From positions 1-8,659 of the forward strand of contig CAWVSL010000067.1 in assembly GCA_963933115.1 (NCBI GenBank): a stretch of DNA of 8,659 nucleotides, read 5' to 3'. Under the pieces are notes generated by a model. It ran no database searches and was not told the DNA's origin. It saw only the letters and a program-made list of their open reading frames with translations. Below are positions 1 to 6,397 of the stretch, one piece after another. Every line of letters begins with the position of its first letter. Positions within the stretch are counted from its first letter, which is position 1. Source of the DNA: JALJPB01 sp963933115 (GTDB lineage Bacteria; Pseudomonadota; Gammaproteobacteria; Enterobacterales; Alteromonadaceae). A program made the translations under genes and the position numbers.

Positions 1-60
1 CTTTAGCTAGTTGATGTTCCAATAGATATGCAATATGAGAAAGACTAATATTTACGCTCA

Positions 61-90
61 AAAGCCAGCGGAAGCTGGTTTTGCTTTTTC
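61..90 (+). terminator. Rho-independent terminator of a gene left of the window
   Basis: A 9-bp stem (61-69 with 74-82, one G-U pair) closes a GGAA loop and is followed by a T-rich tail ending in five Ts at 85-89. All three + frames meet a stop within the first 14 bases, so the gene it serves would end at or before the left edge. On the minus strand the stem is preceded by A-rich sequence and followed by only four Ts, so it may also act weakly for the minus gene ending at 120. Confidence 0.75.
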
Positions 91-119
91 TATTGGTTGC
101 TAACAAAGTGAAATCTGCA

Positions 120-437
120 TCAGTGGACTTTGAGTTTTGACGAGGCGCGTAAACCGATTATTTGAGCGAGATTAAAGCCTTGGCGCAATAGCTCATGTTC
201 TTCCCTTTTAATTTTTGCTTGTCCACCATGACCTAATATTTGATACAAGCTGCCAGATTGCGTTTTAATGAGTTGGGAGTCAATATTGATATTAGTGATC
301 ATAGTTGAGCAAACATAGTCACCTCTTAAAAATCGGCAACTCATATCGTCAATGACAATACCCCATAACACTTTCCCTATCGCTTTTTTATTGTCAATAA
401 TTGAAACGATAACCCAGTCTTTAATAATCGTATTCAT
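120..437 (-). CDS. Small uncharacterised protein, 105 aa
   Basis: An intact small ORF with a strong ribosome binding site (GGGAGGA, about 6 nt before the ATG at 437). The protein is soluble-looking, with no signal peptide and no membrane segment. Its middle reads GDYVCSTMITNI, then LIKTQSGSLYQILG, and its C-terminal part has EEHELLRQGF. The pattern of a short beta-rich core (GD-V-S-I-T, then T-GS-Y-L-G) is reminiscent of small DUF proteins common in Alteromonadales and pseudomonads (DUF6957-like), but this is from memory and is weak. It stands alone between the terminator at 61-90 and a 328-nt non-coding gap. No function is assigned. The good ribosome binding site and natural composition make it very probably a real gene. 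Confidence 0.75.
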   Translation of the reverse strand: MNTIIKDWVIVSIIDNKKAIGKVLWGIVIDDMSCRFLRGDYVCSTMITNINIDSQLIKTQSGSLYQILGHGGQAKIKREEHELLRQGFNLAQIIGLRASSKLKVH

Positions 438-765
438 GATATCCTCCCTTTTGATATAATGTAAACTTGTAACTAATTAATTTATATTGAATTAATTGTA
501 AAATACTACTTTTTACACATGATTAAATCAGTATTTATTGGCTTTATAATGACTCCGTCCAGTATGCTGACTTTAGTTGACTAGCGAAATTATGTATCGT
601 TGGCTAACGGGTGGTTTTTTATAGCTTAAAGTAGTGATAATCTATAATAGGCATGAGTAGTTAGCTGATAAAGCAACTAAAGTTAACCCTGACTTGGCTT
701 CGTTGTGAATTTCAACCCAGTATGCCCAGTCTTACCCGTCGATTAAAGCTTTCCAAATAACCGGT
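438..765. other. Non-coding stretch with repeats between two minus-strand genes
   Basis: No ORF with a credible start or ribosome binding site was found on either strand. The stretch must hold the 3' flank of the ice-binding protein gene and the promoter of the 105-aa gene. I see no convincing terminator for the ice-binding gene. It contains a 10-bp inverted repeat (570-579 and 674-683) set inside a 9-bp direct repeat (559-567 and 717-725). A short open minus frame at about 650-735 carries no start codon context. Confidence 0.6.
559..725. repeat. 10-bp inverted repeat nested in a 9-bp direct repeat
   Basis: ACTTTAGTTG (570-579) is repeated inverted as CAACTAAAGT (674-683), perfectly over 10 bp. 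CCAGTATGC occurs in direct orientation at 559-567 and 717-725, flanking the pair. The ~95-nt spacing between the arms makes a simple hairpin or operator unlikely. The arrangement could be the ends of a short degenerate insertion or simply chance in AT-rich DNA. Confidence 0.35.
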
Positions 766-1833
766 TTACCAACTTTTTGGACACGTTTTTAATGGGACGG
801 TTATACCGTTTGACGCAACACCATCAGTAATATTAAGACCATCATTTAATCCATTAACTGAGCCATCCCAGCTGTCTGTTCCTATGCAATTTGTTGATGT
901 TAACGAACCTATTCCTATAGCCCCTAGAGAAAATAGGTTTCCGCAGCTTATAACTGAACCTGCACCGCCGGTTATCGCACCATAAGAAAATACAGTACCA
1001 ATGAATGATGCTTGGGCACCTAGTGTTGCCGCACCGCCGATATTCCAAATGACACTAGCACCTCCGCCAGCGTTAGTTATTTCGAATATGCTACCAGCCC
1101 CGGCAGACAGAGCGCCACTAAGATTAAAAACCCAAAATGGATTTTCTTCACCATTACCATCAAGCGTAATGGTCGCACCCGCTGTAATGGTTAGAGCAGA
1201 CCCTCCATATACACCGGGTTCAAAAGCATAAGCTCCCAATGTTGTAGGTAGGGCAAAATCACTTTCGAGCTCAAGTAACGTTGCCTGAGCAGTTTCTATT
1301 TGCTCAAGGGCATTTGCGATATTGAGCGTTTCTTTATAGGCATTTATACTGTCAGAAGTATCAAAGGAAGCTGTTGTGCTATTTGCCCCTACTCCAGTAA
1401 TTGCTCCCACCGCATAAACATCGCCTGCAGAGGCACCTGCACCTAAGCTGACAGCTGCACCAGAGTATATGTCTGCCGCGCCACCCCCAGCACCAACAAC
1501 GACGGCGGCACCAGAATATATATTTCCAGCGGTAGCATTAGCCGCTATACCCGCAGCGTCGCCAGCATAGATGTTGGCAATGTTAGAGCTATCACCTATC
1601 GCAACAGCGGCGCCAGCATATATATCTGCCGTATCAGTCCCCGCACCTATACTAGCCGCCGCGTTTGCGCCAAGATTATCACTGACGACGGCATTTGCTT
1701 CTATCGTCATTGCGGCACCAGCAATGGCAGAGTAACCTAACAAATCAGGGCCAAGCAATGAGTTTGCTAACGTCCCTGTTGAGTTGAGTAATAATAGACT
1801 AGATAAAAATATAATTGACTGTTTGTTATTCAT
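766..1833 (-). CDS. Secreted ice-binding protein, DUF3494 family
   Basis: 355 aa from the ATG at 1833, which has an AGGGG ribosome binding site 7-8 nt upstream; an in-frame start 20 codons earlier lacks both a ribosome binding site and a leading signal peptide. Residues 1-23 form a Sec signal peptide (MNNK, hydrophobic core, cleavage after TLA). Residues 34-153 are 17-residue Ala/Gly-rich repeats. Residues ~161-310 match the DUF3494/ice-binding domain: an alpha-helical AY..TLNIANALEQIE segment, then LGAYAFEPGVY, TITLDGNGEENPFWVF, SVIWNIGGAATLGAQASFIGT and ITGGAGSVISCGNLFSLGAI. Family members fold as a right-handed beta-helix with a flanking alpha-helix; characterised members bind ice and inhibit recrystallisation, and others are thought to be adhesins. 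There is no PEP-CTERM, GlyGly-CTERM or membrane anchor, so it should be secreted into the periplasm or outside. The last ~40 residues (ending CPKSW) are unlike the family core. The call is firm for the family; ice-binding activity is inferred. Confidence 0.92.
   Translation of the reverse strand: MNNKQSIIFLSSLLLLNSTGTLANSLLGPDLLGYSAIAGAAMTIEANAVVSDNLGANAAASIGAGTDTADIYAGAAVAIGDSSNIANIYAGDAAGIAANATAGNIYSGAAVVVGAGGGAADIYSGAAVSLGAGASAGDVYAVGAITGVGANSTTASFDTSDSINAYKETLNIANALEQIETAQATLLELESDFALPTTLGAYAFEPGVYGGSALTITAGATITLDGNGEENPFWVFNLSGALSAGAGSIFEITNAGGGASVIWNIGGAATLGAQASFIGTVFSYGAITGGAGSVISCGNLFSLGAIGIGSLTSTNCIGTDSWDGSVNGLNDGLNITDGVASNGITVPLKTCPKSW
1375..1734 (-). repeat. 17-residue (51-bp) tandem repeats in the ice-binding protein
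   Basis: Residues 69-153 form five back-to-back 17-residue units, for example ADIYAGAAVAIGDSSNI, ANIYAGDAAGIAANATA, GNIYSGAAVVVGAGGGA and ADIYSGAAVSLGAGASA. The consensus is x-(D/N)-I-Y-(A/S)-G-A-A-V-x-(I/V/L)-G-A-x4. Two more degenerate units precede them at 34-50 and 52-68. The regular spacing of small and beta-branched residues fits one coil of a beta-solenoid per unit, which would extend the beta-helix of the DUF3494 domain. Confidence 0.85.
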
Positions 1834-1919
1834 ATAACTACCCCTAATTGAAATCTGTACGCTCTGGTATTTCACCCTTATTATCGTTATCAAATCGTCG
1901 TGACTGTCCTAGCCGCGAT

Positions 1920-2016
1920 AAGGGGATGTTGTATGCTAAAAATTTAGGTAGGCATAAGTATTAATAGGGTATTAGCCTCATATACTTACTCCTAAATTTA
2001 TCAGGTTACATCCCTT
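1920..2016. repeat. Imperfect ~97-nt palindrome (long hairpin)
   Basis: The pairing arms run from the base to the apex. AAGGGGATGT (1920-1929) pairs with ACATCCCTT (2008-2016), with one unpaired G. AAATTTAGG (1940-1948) pairs with CCTAAATTT (1991-1999), TAAGTA (1955-1960) with TACTTA (1983-1988), and TAATA (1962-1966) with TATTA (1970-1974) around a GGG loop. The successive nested arms indicate a cruciform, a non-autonomous mobile or REP-like element, or a structured leader. It lies ~85-185 nt upstream of the ice-binding protein start. Confidence 0.6.
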
Positions 2017-2119
2017 TGTTAGCGAGATTCATGCCAGTTCACTCTTTATTTTAACCCATTGATTTATAATGTTTTTTAATGTGTGGTTTTTATTAATATT
2101 AATTGCCCCATCAATTTTC

Positions 2120-2143
2120 GCAATTTGCTATGCAATTTGCTAA
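2120..2143. repeat. 12-bp tandem repeat GCAATTTGCTAT / GCAATTTGCTAA
   Basis: There are two adjacent copies, 11 of 12 bases identical, each containing GCAATTTGC. This 9-mer differs by one base from GCTATTTGC, which forms both arms of the inverted repeat at 3942-3974. It lies about 290-310 nt upstream of the regulator gene and could be a protein binding site, possibly for autoregulation. Confidence 0.4.
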
Positions 2144-2235
2144 TGACGGGACCTATTTTAAAAAATATCAACTCCAAATGGCAGATTATGCGTTCGATTG
2201 TTAGGTGGCCAATGCCAAAAACTCGAAAACTAGGC

Positions 2236-2255
2236 CTTATCAATTTATTGATAAG
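2236..2255. repeat. Perfect 8-bp palindrome with TTTA loop
   Basis: CTTATCAA (2236-2243) and TTGATAAG (2248-2255) are exact reverse complements separated by TTTA. The stem is AT-rich and no T-tract follows it, so it is not a terminator. It may be an operator upstream of the regulator gene, or chance. Confidence 0.35.
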
Positions 2256-2431
2256 TTTGTCCCGAATTTTTTGTGATGCTATGGCCAATAAATTAAATTT
2301 AGTGAGGGATTGATTTGCTTTTAGTTGTATTTTTATTGATTTACTGATTAAAAAAACTAATAAGTGAAAATATATTAAGAATGTGCCATTGTGGAGAAAC
2401 TCCTATCTAAACCGAGAAATAGGTATTAATA

Positions 2432-3889
2432 ATGACCAGACAAACTAATGCTAGTATTTTATTCGTTGATGATGAGGTAAATATCTTATTATCTTTGAAA
2501 CGTTTGGTTCACGATATGAATTTAGAGGTTTATACAGCAACGACCGCAGAAGAAGGATTGACCATTCTTCAGAACAACTATATTGATATCGTTATTTCAG
2601 ATAAAAATATGCCGGGTATGAATGGTAATGAATTCCTAGGAAAAGTTGCGGATGAATGGCCAGACACAGTCAGAATTATGCTTACCGCTTACACAGAATT
2701 GACTGATGTGATAAGCGCAATAAATGCGGGTAAAATATGGGGCTATATAAAGAAACCATGGGATAACAAGGAGTTAAAATTAAGTATACAGCAGGCCTTA
2801 ATTTTTCGGGAAGTGCTTGGGGAGCGAAGCTTATTGCGTCATACTCTTGAGCAGGTGCAAGCCAAACGGAAACGTAACTTTCAGCGTTTTATTGGTAAAT
2901 CAACTGCCATGCAATTCGTTTATGATGCCATTGAACGCTGTGCTGTAAGTTCTGCATCGGTATTTATTACTGGGCCTAGTGGCTCAGGTAAAGAGCTTGC
3001 CGCGGATGCAATACATAATTTAAGTCTACGAAAAGATCAACCCTTGATATGCCTTAATTGTGCAGCAATACCACGCGAATTGATGGAGTCTGAAGTATTT
3101 GGACATATCAAAGGCGCTTTTTCTGGTGCGATATCAAACCGTGATGGTGCTGCGACACTTGCTCACAATGGTACTTTGTTTTTGGATGAATTGGGTGAAA
3201 TGGATATCGCTTTACAGGCCAAAATTCTACGATTTATTCAAACGGGTACTTTTCAACGGGTTGGTAGTAGTAAAACAGAAAAGGTGGATATTCGATTTAT
3301 CAGTGCCACCAACAGATTACCCTTTGAGGCTATTGCTGATGGCCATTTGCGAGAAGACTTGTACTACAGACTCAATGTTATTTCAATTAACCTACCGCCT
3401 TTATGCGAAAGAGAAGAAGACCCTAGTCAAATTGCTCAAAATTTTATTAATCGCTTTAGTGATCTCGAACAAAAAGTATTTGTTGGTATGTCTTCCAATG
3501 CAGAAAAGTTAATCAATCATTACAACTGGCCTGGTAATGTCAGACAGTTAGAAAATATTATTCACAGTGCGATTGTCATGTCAGAAGGACCTCTGCTAAC
3601 CGAAAAAAACTTGGCTCGACAGCTACAATTAAATGAAGGGCAGTTAAGCGAACTGATCAATAAAAGGTCGCCATTAGATGCCTATAGATCAACAGAACAA
3701 TTATCAGAGGAGGAATCTACATCCCTTTTCGACGACGATACTAATGTGAGAAGTTTAGCGGCAGTTGAAAGAGCGGCTATTGAACATGCTATTGCTGCCT
3801 GCAGCGATAATATTGTCAAGGCGGCTAGTTTACTTAGAGTCAGTCCTTCTACTTTGTATCGCAAGATGCAACAGTGGCAAGAACAGTAA
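2432..3889 (+). CDS. Sigma-54-type response regulator (receiver / AAA+ / Fis HTH)
   Basis: 485 aa. The receiver domain (~8-125) has D13/D14, phosphoacceptor D57 (ISDKNMPGMNG), T85 and K108 in a KKPW motif; a KPW ending is typical of HupR/HoxA-like and RpfG-like receivers. A linker (~126-150) leads to the AAA+ domain (~152-395). This shows Walker A GPSGSGK (181-187), GAFSGA (228-233) where GAFTGA is usual, Walker B GTLFLDE (247-253), SATNR (291-295), LREDLYYRLN with the arginine-finger region (306-315) and WPGNVRQLEN (366-375). A Fis-type helix-turn-helix covers ~440-483. The ribosome binding site is modest (AGG 8 nt before the ATG). Proteins of this class remodel RNA polymerase-sigma-54 from a distant site. 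It lies just upstream of, and codirectional with, a flippase/glycosyltransferase operon, so it probably activates polysaccharide genes, as VpsR does in Vibrio. No cognate kinase gene is in the window. Confidence 0.93.
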   Translation: MTRQTNASILFVDDEVNILLSLKRLVHDMNLEVYTATTAEEGLTILQNNYIDIVISDKNMPGMNGNEFLGKVADEWPDTVRIMLTAYTELTDVISAINAGKIWGYIKKPWDNKELKLSIQQALIFREVLGERSLLRHTLEQVQAKRKRNFQRFIGKSTAMQFVYDAIERCAVSSASVFITGPSGSGKELAADAIHNLSLRKDQPLICLNCAAIPRELMESEVFGHIKGAFSGAISNRDGAATLAHNGTLFLDELGEMDIALQAKILRFIQTGTFQRVGSSKTEKVDIRFISATNRLPFEAIADGHLREDLYYRLNVISINLPPLCEREEDPSQIAQNFINRFSDLEQKVFVGMSSNAEKLINHYNWPGNVRQLENIIHSAIVMSEGPLLTEKNLARQLQLNEGQLSELINKRSPLDAYRSTEQLSEEESTSLFDDDTNVRSLAAVERAAIEHAIAACSDNIVKAASLLRVSPSTLYRKMQQWQEQ

Positions 3890-3941
3890 AAACGGCGCTT
3901 TAAACCTCAATATCCATCGACTTTTCCTTTTGATATTTTTC

Positions 3942-3974
3942 GCTATTTGCAATTTTTGATATTTTGCAAATAGC
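3942..3974. promoter_or_regulatory. 11-bp perfect inverted repeat, candidate activator site
   Basis: GCTATTTGCAA (3942-3952) and TTGCAAATAGC (3964-3974) are exact reverse complements with an 11-nt spacer. A 12-bp direct repeat TTTTGATATTTT (3928-3939 and 3954-3965) interleaves with it. No T-tract follows on either strand, so it is not a normal terminator of the regulator gene. Its centre lies about 115 nt upstream of the start predicted from the -24/-12-like sequence at 4046-4062, the usual distance for an enhancer bound by a sigma-54 activator. That role is inferred. Confidence 0.55.
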
Positions 3975-4045
3975 AAACAGCCCTCATTTTTTGATTTTAT
4001 TAAAAATAACCTCATATAATTCAATTGATTAAATTTATCGCGTAC

Positions 4046-4062
4046 TTGGAACGATTCTTGAA
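4046..4062 (+). promoter_or_regulatory. Possible sigma-54 (-24/-12) promoter
   Basis: TTGGAACGATTCTTGAA resembles the sigma-54 consensus TGGCAC-N5-TTGC. The -24 GG (4048-4049) and the -12 position (4060-4061) are correctly spaced by 10 nt, but the -12 element reads GA instead of GC and the -24 block reads TGGAAC instead of TGGCAC. Transcription would begin near 4073, about 25 nt before the flippase GTG. Position and context, directly after a gene for a sigma-54-type activator, support it; the -12 mismatch weakens it. Confidence 0.45.
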
Positions 4063-4097
4063 CTATCTCCTGTAATTCTCTTCATCAGGTAAGTGTT

Positions 4098-5366
4098 GTG
4101 ACATTTAAATTACGGCAATGTGAAAATAGACGTTTGCTCGATAACACTACTTGGTTATTGACCATGGAAATTGTTGGAAAAATTTCAAGAATAATGGTGG
4201 TCCTAGCATTGGCTGCTAATTTGAGTGCTATTGAATATGGGACTGTTATGCTTGCATTGGCATGTCATGAGTTCCTTATGCTTATAATGCGCTCAGGTGC
4301 GGGTGCACAAATCATCCAATGTTCTGAAGAGAAGCTCAAGCAATATGCTAAAAATGGCGCGATATTACAATGGGTATTGTGCTTGTCGATAGCCGGAATT
4401 CAGACTGTTTTAGCTAAACCTATTGGGAGTTTTTATAGTAATCCCGAAGTGACTCAACTACTCGTAGCAATGGCTGGTATTTACCTACTGTTTCCGTTGG
4501 TGAGTATCAAAGTGTTTTTAATTCAACGAGCAAGTAAGATGCGCTTCTATAGCATACGAAATGCTAGCTGTATATTGGCAGAAAACATAGCAATTACCAT
4601 ATTTGCAGTATTTGATTTTGGTATCATGTCCATTGTCTATGGCAAATGGACATTTGCAATCATGTGGGTAGGCCTATTTTATTTCTCTCCCGTGAAATCC
4701 TTTGGTATCGGCTTTAAGCTCAGCACATTTATGGTGCTTTGCCGAACATCAGGTCATCTATTGTTAATTGAGTTTGCAAAGTCTCTCCGTATGCAACTTG
4801 ACTTGTTAATTGGTGCGCGTTTATTAAGTCCCGAAATGTTTGGACTGTACAGCTTTGCTAAAAGTGCGGGTGTCGGCCTAAGTCAATCGCTCAATAATGC
4901 ATTTAACTCAGCCCTTTACCCTTATCTTTGTGATAAACACAGACAAAACCAATTATCACAACAGATCCGTTGGATCTATCTTATCACTACAGCTGTTGCG
5001 CTGTTATTTGTATTGCAAGCTATTGCTGTGCCTTTTTACGTGCCACTGTTGTTTGATCAAGAGTGGCAACAACAACACGTGGTTATCACACTATTATGTC
5101 TCGCCGCATTATCTGGCCTGTATGTAGACACCCATTGTAATATATTACGAGCACAAAAAGCCTATCAATATGAGTTATATACTCGTTTGTTTTGCTTGTG
5201 TATTAGCAGTCTGAGTTTACTTTTTTTTGAAATAAATACGCCAGAGGACCTCGGTTTAGTCGTATTATCAAGCAGTATTATTTGGCTTTTGGTTTTATTT
5301 TTTAAGCCAATAATCATCCCTAATCCCTCCCTAAAAATTACTTTGAAAAAGGAGTCTAACGCATGA
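4098..5366 (+). CDS. Wzx-like polysaccharide flippase (oligosaccharide translocase)
   Basis: 422 aa, GTG start with AGG about 8 nt upstream; the next in-frame ATG (codon 23) would cut into the first membrane helix. A very hydrophobic protein with roughly 12 predicted membrane segments, spread from ~18-65 through ~360-405. The segment at 233-277 (QLDLLIGARLLSPEMFGLYSF, then a run of small residues ending ALYPYL) is typical of the polysaccharide-transporter (PST/MOP) flippases, as is the N-terminal SAIEYGTVMLALA pattern. Members move undecaprenyl-diphosphate-linked sugar units across the inner membrane for O-antigen or exopolysaccharide assembly. The C-terminus overlaps the next gene by 4 nt (ATGA), indicating translational coupling. 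The exact substrate cannot be told. A MATE-type drug pump is unlikely given the neighbours and motif. Confidence 0.88.
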   Translation: MTFKLRQCENRRLLDNTTWLLTMEIVGKISRIMVVLALAANLSAIEYGTVMLALACHEFLMLIMRSGAGAQIIQCSEEKLKQYAKNGAILQWVLCLSIAGIQTVLAKPIGSFYSNPEVTQLLVAMAGIYLLFPLVSIKVFLIQRASKMRFYSIRNASCILAENIAITIFAVFDFGIMSIVYGKWTFAIMWVGLFYFSPVKSFGIGFKLSTFMVLCRTSGHLLLIEFAKSLRMQLDLLIGARLLSPEMFGLYSFAKSAGVGLSQSLNNAFNSALYPYLCDKHRQNQLSQQIRWIYLITTAVALLFVLQAIAVPFYVPLLFDQEWQQQHVVITLLCLAALSGLYVDTHCNILRAQKAYQYELYTRLFCLCISSLSLLFFEINTPEDLGLVVLSSSIIWLLVLFFKPIIIPNPSLKITLKKESNA

Positions 5367-6373
5367 GTAAACAATCTTTACCGATAGTGACAGTAGTTGT
5401 TCCTATGTATAACGTTGAAGACCATATTCAACAGTGTCTTCAATCTGTATTAGATCAAACTTTCCAAAACTTTGAGCTAATCTGTGTTAACGATGGAAGT
5501 ACAGACGGTACGTTAGATAAACTCAGGGAATTGAATGATCCCCGCATAAGACTTATTGAACAAACCAATAGGGGGTTGTCAGGGGCTCGTAATAGTGGAA
5601 TTCTTGCCGCTAGGGGACTCTATGTTGCTTTGCTTGATGCCGATGACTTTTGGGCAAGTGAAAAGCTAGCCTACCATGTTAATCATTTAAATAGTCACCC
5701 GAATGTTGGGGTAAGTTATTGCCCGTCTTTATTTGTCAATGAACAAGGAATACTGATGGGAATAGGCCAATTTCCTAAATTAAAAGATATTACCTGCAAG
5801 GATATCTTTTGCCGAAATCCTGTCGGTAACGGTTCTGCACCGGTGATCCGTCATCGAGTCCTTCGGGAAATGACCTTTGAATGTCTTAACACTGGCCGTC
5901 AATATATATTTGATGAGGAGTTACGGCAATCTGAAGACATTGAACTTTGGCTTAAGATCGCTTTACTTAAAAAGTGGGAGTTTGAAGGTATTGAGGTCCC
6001 GCTAACCTATTATCGAGTCAATGACAGTGGACTGTCGTCGAATGTAAAAAAGCAATATGCTAGTTGGTGTTTAGCGGTTAAAAAAAACAGGGTGGGTAAT
6101 GAAGAATTCTTCCAGCGTTACTTGTCTTTAGCTAGGGCCTATCAACTTCGTTATCTTGCACGCAGGGCAATTCGCTCTGGCAATAGCTGGAGTGCCATTA
6201 AGTTAATCAATAAAGCGCTAATCACTCACCCGGGGATTATAATTGAAGAACCACTTCGGACTTTTTTAACGTTTGGAGGTGCATTAGTGTCAATTTTACC
6301 TCGGTCGCTTCATCGTATGTTGGGGAATATAGTCATGAGTTACTTTAAGTATCGTGGCCATGGTATCCGTTAA
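5363..6373 (+). CDS. Family 2 glycosyltransferase (GT-A fold)
   Basis: 336 aa. AAGGAG lies 9 nt upstream, inside the end of the flippase gene, and the ATG overlaps its stop. The GT2 signature is complete. VTVVVPMYNVEDHIQQCLQS (9-28) opens the Rossmann-like half. VNDGSTDGT (42-50) and RGLSGARNSG (70-79) bind the nucleotide sugar. LDADDFW (91-97) is the DXD metal site, and EDIELWLK (191-198) supplies the catalytic acidic pair. The C-terminal ~100 residues are basic and include a short hydrophobic stretch (~285-300) that may touch the membrane. It would add one sugar to a lipid-linked intermediate on the cytoplasmic face, which the adjacent flippase then exports. The donor and acceptor sugars cannot be deduced. 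Confidence 0.9.
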   Translation: MSKQSLPIVTVVVPMYNVEDHIQQCLQSVLDQTFQNFELICVNDGSTDGTLDKLRELNDPRIRLIEQTNRGLSGARNSGILAARGLYVALLDADDFWASEKLAYHVNHLNSHPNVGVSYCPSLFVNEQGILMGIGQFPKLKDITCKDIFCRNPVGNGSAPVIRHRVLREMTFECLNTGRQYIFDEELRQSEDIELWLKIALLKKWEFEGIEVPLTYYRVNDSGLSSNVKKQYASWCLAVKKNRVGNEEFFQRYLSLARAYQLRYLARRAIRSGNSWSAIKLINKALITHPGIIIEEPLRTFLTFGGALVSILPRSLHRMLGNIVMSYFKYRGHGIR

Positions 6374-6397
6374 CTATTTATATAAAGGAGTGATTGT

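Larger units (their letters stand above)
1834..2431. other. Long intergenic region between divergent genes
   Basis: This separates the ice-binding gene (minus) from the sigma-54-type regulator gene (plus) and must hold both promoters. It contains a ~97-nt imperfect hairpin (1920-2016), a tandem 12-bp repeat (2120-2143) and a palindrome (2236-2255). Two overlapping ORFs of 70-76 codons lie on opposite strands at 2076-2313, but neither has a ribosome binding site or recognisable product. No sigma-54 promoter with GG-N10-GC spacing was found; the closest candidate, near 2303-2315, is one base too short. Confidence 0.6.

Noticed and set aside
650..735. Open minus frame reading DWAYWVEIHNEAKSGLTL, reminiscent of a transposase N-terminus
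   Set aside because: Only about 29 codons, no start, no inverted-repeat ends and no further matching fragments.
1001..1231. Plus-strand ORF of 76 codons inside the ice-binding gene
   Set aside because: It is antisense to the conserved DUF3494 core, with no ribosome binding site; the open frame reflects the Ala/Gly codon bias on the other strand.
1905..2030. Integron attC site as an explanation for the long palindrome
   Set aside because: The ends do not match the GTTRRRY and RYYYAAC core sites, and no array of cassettes is visible.
2076..2313. Two overlapping ORFs of 70-76 codons on opposite strands between the ice-binding and regulator genes
   Set aside because: Neither has a ribosome binding site or recognisable motif, and the minus one needs a TTG start. 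They look like chance open frames in AT-rich DNA.
2303..2315. Sigma-54 promoter before the regulator gene (GGG...TTGC)
   Set aside because: The GG to GC spacing is 9 nt rather than 10 and the rest of the -24 block does not match.
3942..3974. Terminator of the regulator gene
   Set aside because: The stem has an 11-nt loop and no T-tract follows on either strand; a binding site fits better.
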